DNA of 64,000 bases from Flavobacteriales bacterium UBA6051 (GCA_002427735.1 DIYP01000007.1:186001-250000); one strand, 5' to 3'; shown: positions 8,209-17,186, counted from the first letter of the stretch. Notes: generated from the letters alone by a model not told the origin. Numbers and translations: made by a program.

Positions 8209-9074
8209 ATTGGACTGAACGTAAGCAACTGGTAAAAGAGACATTTCTTGAATTTTTCAAGGAGCGCTCTTTGATGCACGGAGCGGCTTTATCTTATTAT
8301 TCGATGCTTGCATTGGTGCCAATGCTTTATTTGAGTATTACATATGTCGGGATGATTGTAGGCAATGATGTCATCGTTGAAATCATAGCGAATATGTTAC
8401 AACAGTTGATTGGTGTTGATGACGCCAGTGGAATTGTTGGTTTTTTGGATAATGTTGATTTTAAGAATAGCAGTCCTTTGTTGCAAGTAGTAGGTATTTT
8501 AGCTCTCTTGTTTTCTTGTTCAGCGATTTTTAATTCTCTGCGACGAAGCTTAAATACTTTTTACAATATTGACCGTCACGAGGTGGGAAGAAAGAAGGCA
8601 ATTCTTCGAAATGTATTTGGGCGACTTATCTCCTTGAGTTTTGTCATAGGTGGAACGTTATTGATTGTTGTGCTCTATTTTGCGGAGTCACTTTTTCTAT
8701 CCTTTAGTACGGATATGCTGAGAGATTTGCAACTGTTAAGCTCGGCCCTTGCATCAATTATGGATCACGGTATTCCAATTTTAACAAACTTGATTGTATT
8801 TACTTTCATCTTCAAATATTTACACGATGGTGTTGTGAATACGCGAATCGCTATGAAAGGCGCGTTACTCACAAGCTTGTTGTTGTACGTGGGGCAATTG
8901 CTCATTAAGTTTTACCTAACTAATTTCTTTTTTGCCTCAAATGGCGGGGTAGCTGGCACTATGCTTGTCATACTCGTTTGGGTGTATTACACATCTCAAA
9001 TCATCTTTTTTGGTGGGAAATACATTGCTGTTCGTTCCCGATTGAGCGGTGTGCCGGTTCGACATCGTGATTAA
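8205..9074 (+). CDS. YihY/BrkB family inner membrane protein
   Basis: The 289-residue protein has about six hydrophobic segments and the family pattern LMHGAALSYYSMLALVP near the N-terminus and the GVAGTMLVILVWVYYTSQI stretch near the C-terminus. The family was once called RNase BN, a name since withdrawn, and its molecular function is not settled; some members are linked to serum resistance or cell-envelope physiology. The start overlaps the ABC ATPase stop (ATGA), so the two are translationally coupled. No terminator is visible in the 83 bases that follow. Confidence 0.88.
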   Translation: MNWTERKQLVKETFLEFFKERSLMHGAALSYYSMLALVPMLYLSITYVGMIVGNDVIVEIIANMLQQLIGVDDASGIVGFLDNVDFKNSSPLLQVVGILALLFSCSAIFNSLRRSLNTFYNIDRHEVGRKKAILRNVFGRLISLSFVIGGTLLIVVLYFAESLFLSFSTDMLRDLQLLSSALASIMDHGIPILTNLIVFTFIFKYLHDGVVNTRIAMKGALLTSLLLYVGQLLIKFYLTNFFFASNGGVAGTMLVILVWVYYTSQIIFFGGKYIAVRSRLSGVPVRHRD

Positions 9075-9157
9075 AAAATAGACGAAGTTTGTTTATTTTC
9101 TAAGAAATGATTAATTTTCCGACAATCATTTGATGAATAATTAAACATAGGCAGTCG

Positions 9158-9958
9158 ATGGGAATTGGAACAAATCTTAAGTTGTTGAGAAATAGACGCA
9201 AAAAGTCTCAGGAAGAAGTTGCAAACGAATTAAATCTTACAAGAAGTTCATACTCTGGATACGAAAACAATGTAGCGCAACCTAACCTCGAAAGTTTAAT
9301 TCTCTTTAGTGATTATTACAAAGTTTCCATTGATGATTTGGTACGAAGAGATTTTGAGAAGTACAAAGAAAGCGATTGGGAAAAGATTGATAAAGGCTTG
9401 CATACAGATGTGAAAGGGCAAAAGTTGCGTGTTCTGACTTCAATGGTTGATCAGGATAATGAAGATTTAATTGAACTGATCCCCGTTAAAGCAAGTGCAG
9501 GTTACACGGCCGGCTATGCAGATCCGGATTATTTAAAGGTTCTTCCCACATTTCATTTGCCATTCTTGTCAAAAGATCGAAAATATAGGTCGTTTCCAAT
9601 TAAGGGTGATTCAATGCCTCCAGTTGTTGAGGGGTCGTTTGTAATTGGTGAATTCGTTCAAAATTGGATGTCGATTCGGAGTGGAACACCATGCATAGTC
9701 ATTACAAAAGATGAGGGGATTGTATTTAAGGTTGTACATAACTTGTTGAGTTCTGAACAGTCGTTTCAACTTTGCTCAACAAATCCTTTCTATGAGCCTT
9801 ACATAGTGCATGCGAATGATATTCTCGAGATTTGGAAATTTGTAAACTATATTTCTCCAGAATTACCTGAAGTACGTTTAGATGACAATGATCTTTCAAA
9901 ATCTTTGAAGACACTTCAAAAAGAAGTGCACGAATTAAAGACAATAATCAAGAATTAA
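9158..9958 (+). CDS. LexA/CI-like repressor: XRE helix-turn-helix plus S24 peptidase-like domain
   Basis: The 266-residue protein has an XRE helix-turn-helix at about 6-60 and a C-terminal S24 fold. The self-cleavage elements look complete: an Ala-Gly pair at 114-115 (KASAGY), the nucleophile S152 in KGDSMPP, and K191 in GIVFKVV. By analogy with LexA and lambda CI this could be a repressor that cleaves itself after a signal such as activated RecA, but many Bacteroidota chromosomal members have no known inducer. The last residues (about 245-266) form a short coiled coil. No phage genes lie near. It converges on recQ with an 11-base overlap of the 3' ends. Confidence 0.85.
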   Translation: MGIGTNLKLLRNRRKKSQEEVANELNLTRSSYSGYENNVAQPNLESLILFSDYYKVSIDDLVRRDFEKYKESDWEKIDKGLHTDVKGQKLRVLTSMVDQDNEDLIELIPVKASAGYTAGYADPDYLKVLPTFHLPFLSKDRKYRSFPIKGDSMPPVVEGSFVIGEFVQNWMSIRSGTPCIVITKDEGIVFKVVHNLLSSEQSFQLCSTNPFYEPYIVHANDILEIWKFVNYISPELPEVRLDDNDLSKSLKTLQKEVHELKTIIKN

Positions 9959-11831
9959 GTAGTCTGAATTCGTTTTTATCAAGTATAATCGTTTCTTCCA
10001 GCAACAGTGTATGAAGCGCTCTTTGTGCTAAAGGGCGATCAATGTTTAGTTGGTGGCAAATATGATCAAGAGAGGCGGGTAGTATTTCTGGGATGATTTT
10101 TATTAGCTCTGAATAGGAGTGATTGGCACCTCGCTCAGCTACACAAACATCGCATTTTCCACACGGTTCGCAGCTTGTATCAAAGTAAGCATTGATCATT
10201 TGTTGGCGGCAGTTTCCTTCGGTGATGTAGCTGATCATTGCCGAAAGCTTTTCTTCTTCTACTTTTTTTCTATTCAGATAAACACTGTTTGTTATCTGCA
10301 GATATCCCTCTGGTAATCGCTCATGAAGAAGTGTGATTTTTGGCAGGTTTGATTGGAAGTTAATATCGGCAACACCGTACTTTTCTAGATAAGTCAATAG
10401 CTCTTTGAGTTTCTCTTTGGTAATCTTGAGTCGATTTATTAGTTCTGATTCATCGATTCGTACAAAGCGATCATAGACTCCAGGGTAACTTCTTGACAAA
10501 AGAGATATGAGAGATGCTACTTTCTCATGTGAAACCTGAAACTTGTACAATGCAGAGTTGCCAATGGCAAACTTAAAACGGGTCGGGTGGAAGCTATTTT
10601 CTATGAAACTTAGGTCGCCATTTAATTGAAGAATCTTAAGTGCATAGTACGTTTCTGCAATTGGAATTGAAAAGGCTTTGTGAAAAGCTTGAATGTCGAA
10701 ATCATACGATTCCTGATCTCCAGACCCTACAGCAACTTTTAGAAAATTACAAACGGCATTATATGTCTTTTTCACCATTTCAATAGACGGATACTTTGTG
10801 TCTAATTGTTGGCGCATTTGTTCAATATCTTTTTGCTCCCAGAAAGCGATTGCTTGCGATTCCTGTCCGTCACGCCCTGCACGTCCAGCTTCTTGGTAAT
10901 ACGCTTCAAGGTTAGAAGGGATTTCAAAATGCAGTACATATCGTACATCAGGTTTGTCAATCCCCATTCCAAAAGCATTGGTAGCTACCATCACCTTTAA
11001 GCGATTTGATAGCCAATTTTCTAGCATGTATTTTCGGTCTTCAGGATTTAATCCTCCGTGGTAAAATCCGGCCGAGATATTTCTGGCGCGAAGTTGTTTT
11101 GCTATGTGCTTAACGCTTCTTCTTGTTTGGCAATAGACGATTCCGGTAAATCCCTTATTGTTCTCGCAAAAATCAAGCACTTCCTGGAGCTTATTCTGCG
11201 ATGGTCGTACCTTATAGTGCAGGTTCGATCGTTGTAAGCTTCCTGAAAAGGTTCTTGGTTGACGCAAAGCCAATTGTTCTGAAATATCGTTTTGCACACG
11301 CATAGTAGCAGAAGCCGTGAGGGCAATGACTGGTGCATCTGGATGAAAGTCTCTTAACAAAGCTATTTCTCTGTATGCTGGTCGAAAATCATGTCCCCAT
11401 TCAGATATACAATGCGCCTCATCTACAGTAATCAGACTAACCTTCATGCTCTTGCATCGCTCTTGAAATAGTTCCGATTTAAGTCGTTCTGGAGAGGTGT
11501 ATAGAAAAGAAACGTTTCCAAAACGAGCATTATCCAAGGCGATGTCGATTTCACGATAGCTCATTCCACTTGTAATCATTTCCACTTTAATACCTCTTTC
11601 TCTCAGGTTTTTTACTTGATCTTCCATCAAGGCAATGAGCGGTGAAATAACAATTGTTAGACCTTCAAGTGCTAATCCAGGGACCTGAAAACAAATAGAT
11701 TTCCCTCCGCCTGTCGGCAATATGGCGAGAGTATCGTGCCCATAGATGACACTGTCGACGATTTCTTCCTGTAATGGTCGGAAACTATCGAACCCCCAGT
11801 ATTTATTCAGTATTTCGAGGCTTTTTGTCAA
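9948..11831 (-). CDS. recQ: ATP-dependent DNA helicase RecQ
   Basis: RecQ is a 3'-5' helicase that unwinds branched DNA in recombination and repair. Walker A is TGGGKS at 40-45, the box is DEAH at 137-140, and motif VI QEAGRAGRDG lies near 310. A zinc-binding cluster (CRQQMINAYF...C..C...C) lies near 535-560, preceded by the winged-helix region. At 627 residues it is slightly longer than E. coli RecQ, but no typical HRDC domain is recognisable at the end. The start is TTG at 11831; no in-frame ATG is available nearby, and the sequence aligns to RecQ from its first residues. Confidence 0.94.
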   Translation of the reverse strand: MTKSLEILNKYWGFDSFRPLQEEIVDSVIYGHDTLAILPTGGGKSICFQVPGLALEGLTIVISPLIALMEDQVKNLRERGIKVEMITSGMSYREIDIALDNARFGNVSFLYTSPERLKSELFQERCKSMKVSLITVDEAHCISEWGHDFRPAYREIALLRDFHPDAPVIALTASATMRVQNDISEQLALRQPRTFSGSLQRSNLHYKVRPSQNKLQEVLDFCENNKGFTGIVYCQTRRSVKHIAKQLRARNISAGFYHGGLNPEDRKYMLENWLSNRLKVMVATNAFGMGIDKPDVRYVLHFEIPSNLEAYYQEAGRAGRDGQESQAIAFWEQKDIEQMRQQLDTKYPSIEMVKKTYNAVCNFLKVAVGSGDQESYDFDIQAFHKAFSIPIAETYYALKILQLNGDLSFIENSFHPTRFKFAIGNSALYKFQVSHEKVASLISLLSRSYPGVYDRFVRIDESELINRLKITKEKLKELLTYLEKYGVADINFQSNLPKITLLHERLPEGYLQITNSVYLNRKKVEEEKLSAMISYITEGNCRQQMINAYFDTSCEPCGKCDVCVAERGANHSYSELIKIIPEILPASLDHICHQLNIDRPLAQRALHTLLLEETIILDKNEFRLLNS

Positions 11832-11847
11832 GGAATTAGGAAAAAAC

Positions 11848-11855
11848 CAAATTTA
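11848..11855 (-). promoter_or_regulatory. Probable -7 box of recQ
   Basis: On the minus strand TAAATTTG matches TAnnTTTG and lies 16 bases before the TTG start of recQ, so the leader would be short. The matching -33 position (ACTG) is poor. Confidence 0.35.
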
Positions 11856-11891
11856 CTTAATTAATTTATTGTGTCAGTATGGAATTCCTAC

Positions 11892-11922
11892 TTTGAAAAT
11901 CGTTAGTTTCTACGTATCTTCG
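11892..11922 (+). promoter_or_regulatory. ilvE promoter (Bacteroidota type)
   Basis: TTTG at 11892-11895 is followed after exactly 19 bases by TATCTTCG at 11915-11922, a near match to TTTG-N19-TAnnTTTG. Transcription would start near 11929, about 12 bases before the ilvE ATG at 11941. Confidence 0.6.
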
Positions 11923-11940
11923 CGCCACAGAAATCAAGGT

Positions 11941-13011
11941 ATGTTGAACGACACATTATCAATAAAAATAAATAAGACAGCGAATTCCAGATTACATGAA
12001 GTGGATTGGGATAACTTACCATTTGGTAAAGTATTTTCAGATCATATTCTAGAAATGGATTATCGCGATGGTGAATGGCAAGAGCCTGAAATAAAACCTT
12101 TTCAGTCCCTTTCGCTTCACCCCGCAACTTCGGCTATTCATTACGGTCAGTCTATTTTTGAAGGGATGAAAGCGAATAAAACACCGGATGGTGAAGTGTT
12201 GCTTTTTAGACCTGATATGAATGCAAAGCGTTTTGCTGAGTCTAGTGAGCGTTTATGTATGCCAGTTATTCCAGAGGATGTTTTTCTTGAATTAGTTAAA
12301 CGTATTGTGGATATAGACCGAGATTGGATTCCAAACAAAGAAGGCTATTCATTATATATCCGTCCATTTATGTTTGCGACAGATGATTTTATTGGAATCA
12401 AGCCTTCTGATACGTACAAGTTTATCATTTTCACATGCCCTGTAGGTGTTTATTACTCGAATCCTGTGAATGTTAAAATTGAAGAATTTTACACACGTGC
12501 GGCTTATGGAGGGGTAGGAAGAGCGAAGACTGCAGGGAACTATGCAGCATCGCTGTATCCAGCAAAGAAAGGAAAGGAAGAAGGTTTTGATCAATTGGTC
12601 TGGACTGATGGCGTTGAGCACAAATACATTGAAGAATCGGGAACGATGAACATTGTTTTTGTGATTGATGGAAAGGTTGTTACCCCTTCTGAAGATTCTG
12701 ATACTATCTTGCGCGGTGTGACGAAACGCTCAGTTGTAGAGCTTGCAAAACACTGGGGAGTTGAAGTTGAAGAGCGAAAAATTACGGTAGAAGAGATCAT
12801 TAATGCCATTAAAGAGGGTAAACTGGAAGACGCATTCGGAGCAGGCACGGCTGCTACAATTGCACCAATTGCTAAAATTGGTTTTAGAGGAGATGTTTAC
12901 CAACTTCCTGCAGTTGAGTCAAGAGAGCTTTCCGGTAAAATCAAAAAATACCTTTCAGACGTAAAGTGCGGATTGGTGGAAGATGAGATGAAATGGTGCG
13001 TTAAAGTGTAA
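11941..13011 (+). CDS. ilvE: Branched-chain amino acid aminotransferase
   Basis: This fold-type IV PLP enzyme interconverts leucine, isoleucine and valine with their 2-oxo acids. The 356-residue product has the substrate-site region IHYGQSIFEGMKA near 66-78, the PLP lysine K196 in GRAKTAGNYA, and the family signature around VEHKYIEESGTMNIVF. Type IV enzymes of this length (about 355) are the eukaryotic/Bacteroidota-like BCAT2 group. An open frame extends upstream to 11746, but the ATG at 11941 is chosen because it matches the family N-terminus and lies just behind a good promoter. A strong terminator follows, so this is a single-gene unit. Confidence 0.94.
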   Translation: MLNDTLSIKINKTANSRLHEVDWDNLPFGKVFSDHILEMDYRDGEWQEPEIKPFQSLSLHPATSAIHYGQSIFEGMKANKTPDGEVLLFRPDMNAKRFAESSERLCMPVIPEDVFLELVKRIVDIDRDWIPNKEGYSLYIRPFMFATDDFIGIKPSDTYKFIIFTCPVGVYYSNPVNVKIEEFYTRAAYGGVGRAKTAGNYAASLYPAKKGKEEGFDQLVWTDGVEHKYIEESGTMNIVFVIDGKVVTPSEDSDTILRGVTKRSVVELAKHWGVEVEERKITVEEIINAIKEGKLEDAFGAGTAATIAPIAKIGFRGDVYQLPAVESRELSGKIKKYLSDVKCGLVEDEMKWCVKV

Positions 13012-13032
13012 TTAACGAAAGAATGTGAATAG

Positions 13033-13061
13033 AAAGCTCTCCAAATTGGGGAGCTTTTTTT
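13033..13061 (+). terminator. Rho-independent terminator of ilvE
   Basis: A 10-bp stem (AAAGCTCTCC with GGGGAGCTTT, one G-T pair, 5-base loop) lies 22 bases after the ilvE stop and runs into seven or more T residues. Confidence 0.88.
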
Positions 13062-13082
13062 ATGACGTAAAGAATGAATCCA

Positions 13083-13090
13083 TATATTTG
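13083..13090 (+). promoter_or_regulatory. Probable -7 box of the response regulator gene
   Basis: TATATTTG matches TAnnTTTG and lies 22 bases before the ATG at 13113. The upstream box overlaps the ilvE terminator and does not match TTTG. Confidence 0.35.
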
Positions 13091-13112
13091 TTATCTATAA
13101 TTATTCTAAATA

Positions 13113-13793
13113 ATGCGTGTAATTCTTGCAGACAGTAATGATCTTGTGCGGATTGGAATACGTTCCATCCTAGATAATAATCTTGATGTAGAAATTGTTG
13201 GTGAGGCACGCAATGGAAATGAGCTGCTCGAAATGCTTAAAACATTTGGCGCAGAAGTAGTGGTGGTCGACTTTACTGCGAATGGTTTTGATATCGATAT
13301 GTTGCCGAAAATGAAACTTGACTTTCCAGAAACTTTCAGTGTGGCAATTACACCAGAACAGTCGGCTCAGGTATTAGTTGATGCCTTGAGATCCGGAATA
13401 ACAAGTTATGTCAAAAAGGATTGTTCAATTCCTGAAATTATTGACGCCGTTAAGGAAACCGGAAAAGGAAACAAGTTTTTTTGCGGTCAGATACTAGAAA
13501 CAATTCGTGACGCCAATTTGGATGTCGATGACTTGGAAGATGATGTCTTCAACTGTGAAGCTGTTTTGATTTCAAAGCGCGAATGTGAGATCATCGTATT
13601 GATTGCTGAAGGTTACACGAATGCGCAGATTGCAGAAAAACTTTTTTTGAGTAGTCATACGGTAAACACCCATAGAAAAAACATTATGGGCAAACTTGGA
13701 GTCAAGAATACTGCTGGAATTGTTATGTATGCAGTGAAGACAAATCTGATTTCTCCGAACAAGTTTTTATTTACCGCTGATCAATCTTCCTAG
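13113..13793 (+). CDS. LuxR/NarL-type response regulator
   Basis: A two-component transcription regulator with an N-terminal receiver domain and a C-terminal LuxR helix-turn-helix. The receiver keeps acidic residues D7 and D10, the likely phospho-acceptor D53 in VVVVDF, a threonine near 80 and a lysine near 100 (SYVKKD). The HTH (KRECEIIVLIAEGYTNAQIA...HTVNTHRKNIMGKLGV) lies at about 153-200. No histidine kinase is adjacent, so the partner must be encoded elsewhere. The 73-base gap to the next gene has a T-rich stretch but no hairpin. The receiver is otherwise divergent, with an unusual linker rich in Asp/Glu near 130-148. Confidence 0.88.
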   Translation: MRVILADSNDLVRIGIRSILDNNLDVEIVGEARNGNELLEMLKTFGAEVVVVDFTANGFDIDMLPKMKLDFPETFSVAITPEQSAQVLVDALRSGITSYVKKDCSIPEIIDAVKETGKGNKFFCGQILETIRDANLDVDDLEDDVFNCEAVLISKRECEIIVLIAEGYTNAQIAEKLFLSSHTVNTHRKNIMGKLGVKNTAGIVMYAVKTNLISPNKFLFTADQSS

Positions 13794-13865
13794 TCCAGGA
13801 TATTTTTTTCTTTCTTTTTTTGAACGTATTTTTAATTCGTCTGTACAAGAGGAAAAATTGACTAT

Positions 13866-15086
13866 ATGCGTAGTTTATTAATATTATTCTTTGTGAGTTT
13901 TACCTTGTGGGGTTTTGGTCAGAATCAATCGACCAACGACGAGATAGAGCTCGAAGAAGAAAAGAGTGCACCGATGCCTTCTTCTGATGCACTGAAAAAA
14001 GATAGAGCCAAGGATAGAGAGGGAGCAAAGGGGCGAAGTTTAAAGAAGTTGGAAGCCAAACCTTCGAACAAGGTTAAAAATGCTTACGGCTATGAAATGG
14101 ATATTGAAGATGCTGAGCAGTCGGTTCAAAGTCCAGCTTATCAAAACGCAACGATCAATTTCGAGTATTCTAAGAGACGCTCTTCGGTTCAGCGTAATCA
14201 GCGATCTCCATCTATACAGCAGCAAGCAGAGATGAATAATGCTGTTCAGTATTTTGAAGAAAACCATCCCAATTCGTTTGAATACAACTACTTCAATTAT
14301 ACAGCAGGTAATTACGACGTTTCTCGCTACTCTAATTTAATGGAAGCTGAGCGGTTAAGACCAAATAATTCAGATGTACATGCGCAAATGTCAGCTTATC
14401 ATGTAATCAAAGGTAATACAGCGGAAGCCAAGAAATATATGTCGAAGCTGGTTGAGTCTGGCAGACTAAGTAATAATGTGTTGGATTATGCAGAGGATAT
14501 CTTACTGTCGGCCCCACAAAATGGAACCTTAATCACTCATGGTTTTGATGATTCCTACGGAGCCTGGTATGTTCAACATTCTAAAGGGGTTAGAAAAGAT
14601 GTTCAGCTCGTTTCATTGGATTTCCTTCAAAGTGATGCTTACAGAGATGCATTGAGGTCAAAAGGATATGCATTACCTTCTTCACAAGTGGTGAATACGG
14701 AGTACTTCAGTGAGTTTTGTCGCTTGAACAAACGCAAGAAACTGGCGGTTTCACTTACAACTCCAAAGGAGTATTTCAGATCAATTCTGACAAGTGTTTA
14801 CATAACTGGTTTAGTTTTTGAATACAGAGAGGGTGAATTTGATAATTTTCAACGTAATGTTGACCTATGGGAAAATGGTTTAAGAAAGGTAGCAATCACT
14901 TCTGCTAAGGAACAGAAGGTCAAAAAACTATCAGCAAACTACTTGCCTATGTTACTTCAAATGAGAAGGGTTTACAATCAAGTTGGAAATCAAGAGAAGG
15001 TAAGTGAATTAGACGCTACTATTGACAAGGTAGCTGTTCAATGCAAAAAATATGATCAGGTACAAGGCTTGAAGTCCAAGTATTAA
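13866..15086 (+). CDS. Secreted TPR-like protein of unknown function, upstream of an ECF sigma factor
   Basis: Residues 1-19 (MRSLLILFFVSFTLWGFGQ) are a signal peptide, so the 406-residue product is exported. A charged, low-complexity stretch (about 22-70, EEEKSAP...KKDRAKDREGAKG) follows, and from about residue 125 there are helical repeats like TPR units (YFEENHPNSFEYNYFNYTAGNYD, EAERLRPNNSDVHAQMSAYHVIKGNTAEAKKYM). I do not recognise a named family. Its stop overlaps the start of the sigma factor gene (TAATG), so all three genes 13866-16392 are probably one operon; a periplasmic sensing or substrate role is possible but unproven. Confidence 0.75.
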   Translation: MRSLLILFFVSFTLWGFGQNQSTNDEIELEEEKSAPMPSSDALKKDRAKDREGAKGRSLKKLEAKPSNKVKNAYGYEMDIEDAEQSVQSPAYQNATINFEYSKRRSSVQRNQRSPSIQQQAEMNNAVQYFEENHPNSFEYNYFNYTAGNYDVSRYSNLMEAERLRPNNSDVHAQMSAYHVIKGNTAEAKKYMSKLVESGRLSNNVLDYAEDILLSAPQNGTLITHGFDDSYGAWYVQHSKGVRKDVQLVSLDFLQSDAYRDALRSKGYALPSSQVVNTEYFSEFCRLNKRKKLAVSLTTPKEYFRSILTSVYITGLVFEYREGEFDNFQRNVDLWENGLRKVAITSAKEQKVKKLSANYLPMLLQMRRVYNQVGNQEKVSELDATIDKVAVQCKKYDQVQGLKSKY

Positions 15087-15676
15087 TGCGATTGATAAAA
15101 TCATCATATAAAACAATGACTGACGAGTCATTAATGGTGGCTGTTTCCAAAGGGGATAAGCGTGCTTTTGATGAAATCTATGAGCGCTATTCAGGTCCTT
15201 TGCTTGGCTACTTCATGCGCATGCTTTGGCGTGATAGAGAAAAGGCAGAGGATTTCGTACACGATATTTTTGCAAAGATTATTCGTAAGCCAGAACTCTT
15301 TGATCCTTCAAGGAGATTTAGGACCTGGCTTTATTCCGTAGCGAACAACATGTGTAAGAATGAATACAAGCGTCAGGAAGTGCGAAAAAATACATCAAAT
15401 GGACTCGATAGTAGTTACGCAGTAAGTGATGATAATGTAAATGTGCTGCACGAAGTCCAGGATCGACAGTTTAAGCAAGCTTTTGAAGAGAGTATGAGTG
15501 CTTTGGATCAGAAGCATAGTGAAGTATTTAAGTTGAGACATATCGATGGTTTATCCATCAAAGAAATTGCAGAGGTACTTGAGATTAGTGACGGTACGGT
15601 TAAATCCCGTATCTTTTACGCATCAAAATACCTTGCAGAAAGTTTGAAAGATTTTAATCCAGTAATGAATCGATAG
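15086..15676 (+). CDS. ECF-type RNA polymerase sigma factor
   Basis: This 196-residue protein has the two domains of extracytoplasmic function sigma factors: region 2 at about 20-90 (LLGYFMRMLWRDREKAEDFVHDIFAKI, with RTWLYSVANNMCKNEYKRQ) and region 4 at about 130-190 (FKLRHIDGLSIKEIAEVLEISDGTVKSRIFYASKYL). It directs RNA polymerase to a dedicated promoter set. The TAATG overlap with the upstream gene and a 2-base gap to a membrane protein downstream, typical for an anti-sigma factor, support an operon. A second ATG at 15116 would remove ten residues and is a possible alternative start. Confidence 0.9.
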   Translation: MRLIKSSYKTMTDESLMVAVSKGDKRAFDEIYERYSGPLLGYFMRMLWRDREKAEDFVHDIFAKIIRKPELFDPSRRFRTWLYSVANNMCKNEYKRQEVRKNTSNGLDSSYAVSDDNVNVLHEVQDRQFKQAFEESMSALDQKHSEVFKLRHIDGLSIKEIAEVLEISDGTVKSRIFYASKYLAESLKDFNPVMNR

Positions 15677-15678
15677 AG

Positions 15679-16392
15679 ATGAAAAAAGATATCGTTGACA
15701 TAGTGATGGAAAAAGAGTTCATTGAGCTGACAGCTGAGGAGCGAAGTGAATTGAGTGAATTTTGTTCTTCTGAAGAGGAGTTCAATCAAATTAGGCAGGT
15801 GTTTAATGGTGTGGAAGGAATGTCTTTTGAAAATCCTGCGCCGCGACCTGAAACAAAGTATCGCCTTGATGATTTATTCGAGCAAGCGCACCCTAAAGCT
15901 CCTGTTTGGTATAATTCTTTCCTTGCGTTGCTTGTTCCGAGAGAGAAGCCTTTTTACCGTCAGCCTTTGCTTCAGGCTGCTGCTGTTTTATTGCTGTTAT
16001 TTATGACTGTTCCCTTTGTGAATAACAACATGAGTGGGGATTCGAAAAATTTAATGGCTGAAAATGATGTGCAAACAGAAGATGTATTGACATCTGGGGA
16101 TGTGACTCCTGCGCCTATGGAAGAAGTCACTGACGTACAAGAAGAGGATGAGTTAAACCAGGCAATTGAACAAGAACCAGAGCCACCAGTGTTAGTGGCT
16201 GACCTAAATGACCCGAGTTCTTCCGTGACTTCGAATGAAAGATTTGAAAGTTTGGCGGCAGCAGGTGCTACTGCTCCGGGTTCTAACCATCCCGATGGAA
16301 TATTTACTGGAATTTCAGCCGAGAATGTAGCTTACTCACTCCCAGCGAGCGAATCTACAGATTTACTTGATTTGTTAACCGTGACATTTTAG
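15679..16392 (+). CDS. Probable anti-sigma factor (single-pass membrane protein)
   Basis: The 237-residue product has a cytoplasmic acidic N-terminus (1-90), one membrane segment at about 96-115 (PLLQAAAVLLLLFMTVPFV), and a low-complexity acidic periplasmic part with many Glu, Pro and Val residues. Position directly behind an ECF sigma gene and this topology are what is expected of an anti-sigma factor, although no ZAS zinc motif is present. The C-terminal part after the membrane may be a sensor. It converges with the next gene: the two stop codons overlap at 16389-16392. Confidence 0.65.
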   Translation: MKKDIVDIVMEKEFIELTAEERSELSEFCSSEEEFNQIRQVFNGVEGMSFENPAPRPETKYRLDDLFEQAHPKAPVWYNSFLALLVPREKPFYRQPLLQAAAVLLLLFMTVPFVNNNMSGDSKNLMAENDVQTEDVLTSGDVTPAPMEEVTDVQEEDELNQAIEQEPEPPVLVADLNDPSSSVTSNERFESLAAAGATAPGSNHPDGIFTGISAENVAYSLPASESTDLLDLLTVTF

Positions 16393-17156
16393 TGTTTCAA
16401 GATAAAGTGCTCTTTTTCTTGCTGCTGTCTGGGTAATGCGATACCGAAGCGAAAAAAATCGAGTGTGACATGGTAGTCAGGCGATGATACGACTTTATTC
16501 CATGAATTTAACATTGAGTCACTCCAACGAATATCATCGAGAACAAACATCGTGTCATTGTGGGTGATCGCTTTTAACTGAACTAGATAATCCATTAGCG
16601 CCCCTCCGTCATGATGCCCATCAACAAATACAAGGTCGAATTTTGTATTTGGTGGCTCCTCCAGGAACTCTTTAAAGGTTAAATGTAGACTATTAATCGC
16701 TTTTGTTTCAAGCTCATTGAAGTTCTCCAATGCGATTCCTCTTGTTTGCTCGCAGGCTTCTACAGTGGTAATAGATGCTGATCGATTGCCCAAGTGAAGG
16801 TAGCTTGTCCCAATGCCGAGTGATGTTCCGAACTCAAGAATGTTTTCAGGTTGGTAATGACGACTAATTTGGTAAAGTAGTTGACCATATTTCCCTTTTG
16901 ATGAACTGGTACGGTAGATCTCTGAGACTTTTCGTTGATTGGATAGCTTTTTTGATCCGGCACCAAAGTCACTGATAGTCAATAGACGGTGATCGTTTTT
17001 TAGCTTAGAGAACAGGGCTTGTAACTTAACTTTCGAAGGTTCATCAATCAACTGTTGCAGGCATTTATCCGTTAAGTCATAAACGAAAGGTGAATGAATA
17101 CCGTGTCGTTTCTTAGCCTTCCATCTATATTTTATATATTCGAGCCCGATTTTCAC
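16389..17156 (-). CDS. Class I SAM-dependent methyltransferase (O-methyltransferase-like)
   Basis: The 255-residue enzyme has the N-terminal HGIHSPFVYDL element common in Bacteroidota methyltransferases of this type, SAM motif I ILEFGTSLGIGTSYL near 106-120, the acidic ribose-binding VEACEQT, and FDLVFVDGHHDGG near 175-187, as in O-methyltransferases. Substrate is not known. The start used is GTG at 17156 (MKIGLEYIKYRW); no nearby ATG fits better. It converges on the anti-sigma gene with overlapping stops and is divergent from the DUF4301 gene, with 30 bases between. Confidence 0.78.
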   Translation of the reverse strand: MKIGLEYIKYRWKAKKRHGIHSPFVYDLTDKCLQQLIDEPSKVKLQALFSKLKNDHRLLTISDFGAGSKKLSNQRKVSEIYRTSSSKGKYGQLLYQISRHYQPENILEFGTSLGIGTSYLHLGNRSASITTVEACEQTRGIALENFNELETKAINSLHLTFKEFLEEPPNTKFDLVFVDGHHDGGALMDYLVQLKAITHNDTMFVLDDIRWSDSMLNSWNKVVSSPDYHVTLDFFRFGIALPRQQQEKEHFILKH

Positions 17157-17186
17157 GTATGCAAATTAAACAATCTTAAGGGAGAA

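Noticed and set aside
11746..11940. 65-residue upstream extension of ilvE
   Set aside because: It overlaps recQ and the divergent promoters, does not match aminotransferase N-termini, and the later ATG follows a good promoter.
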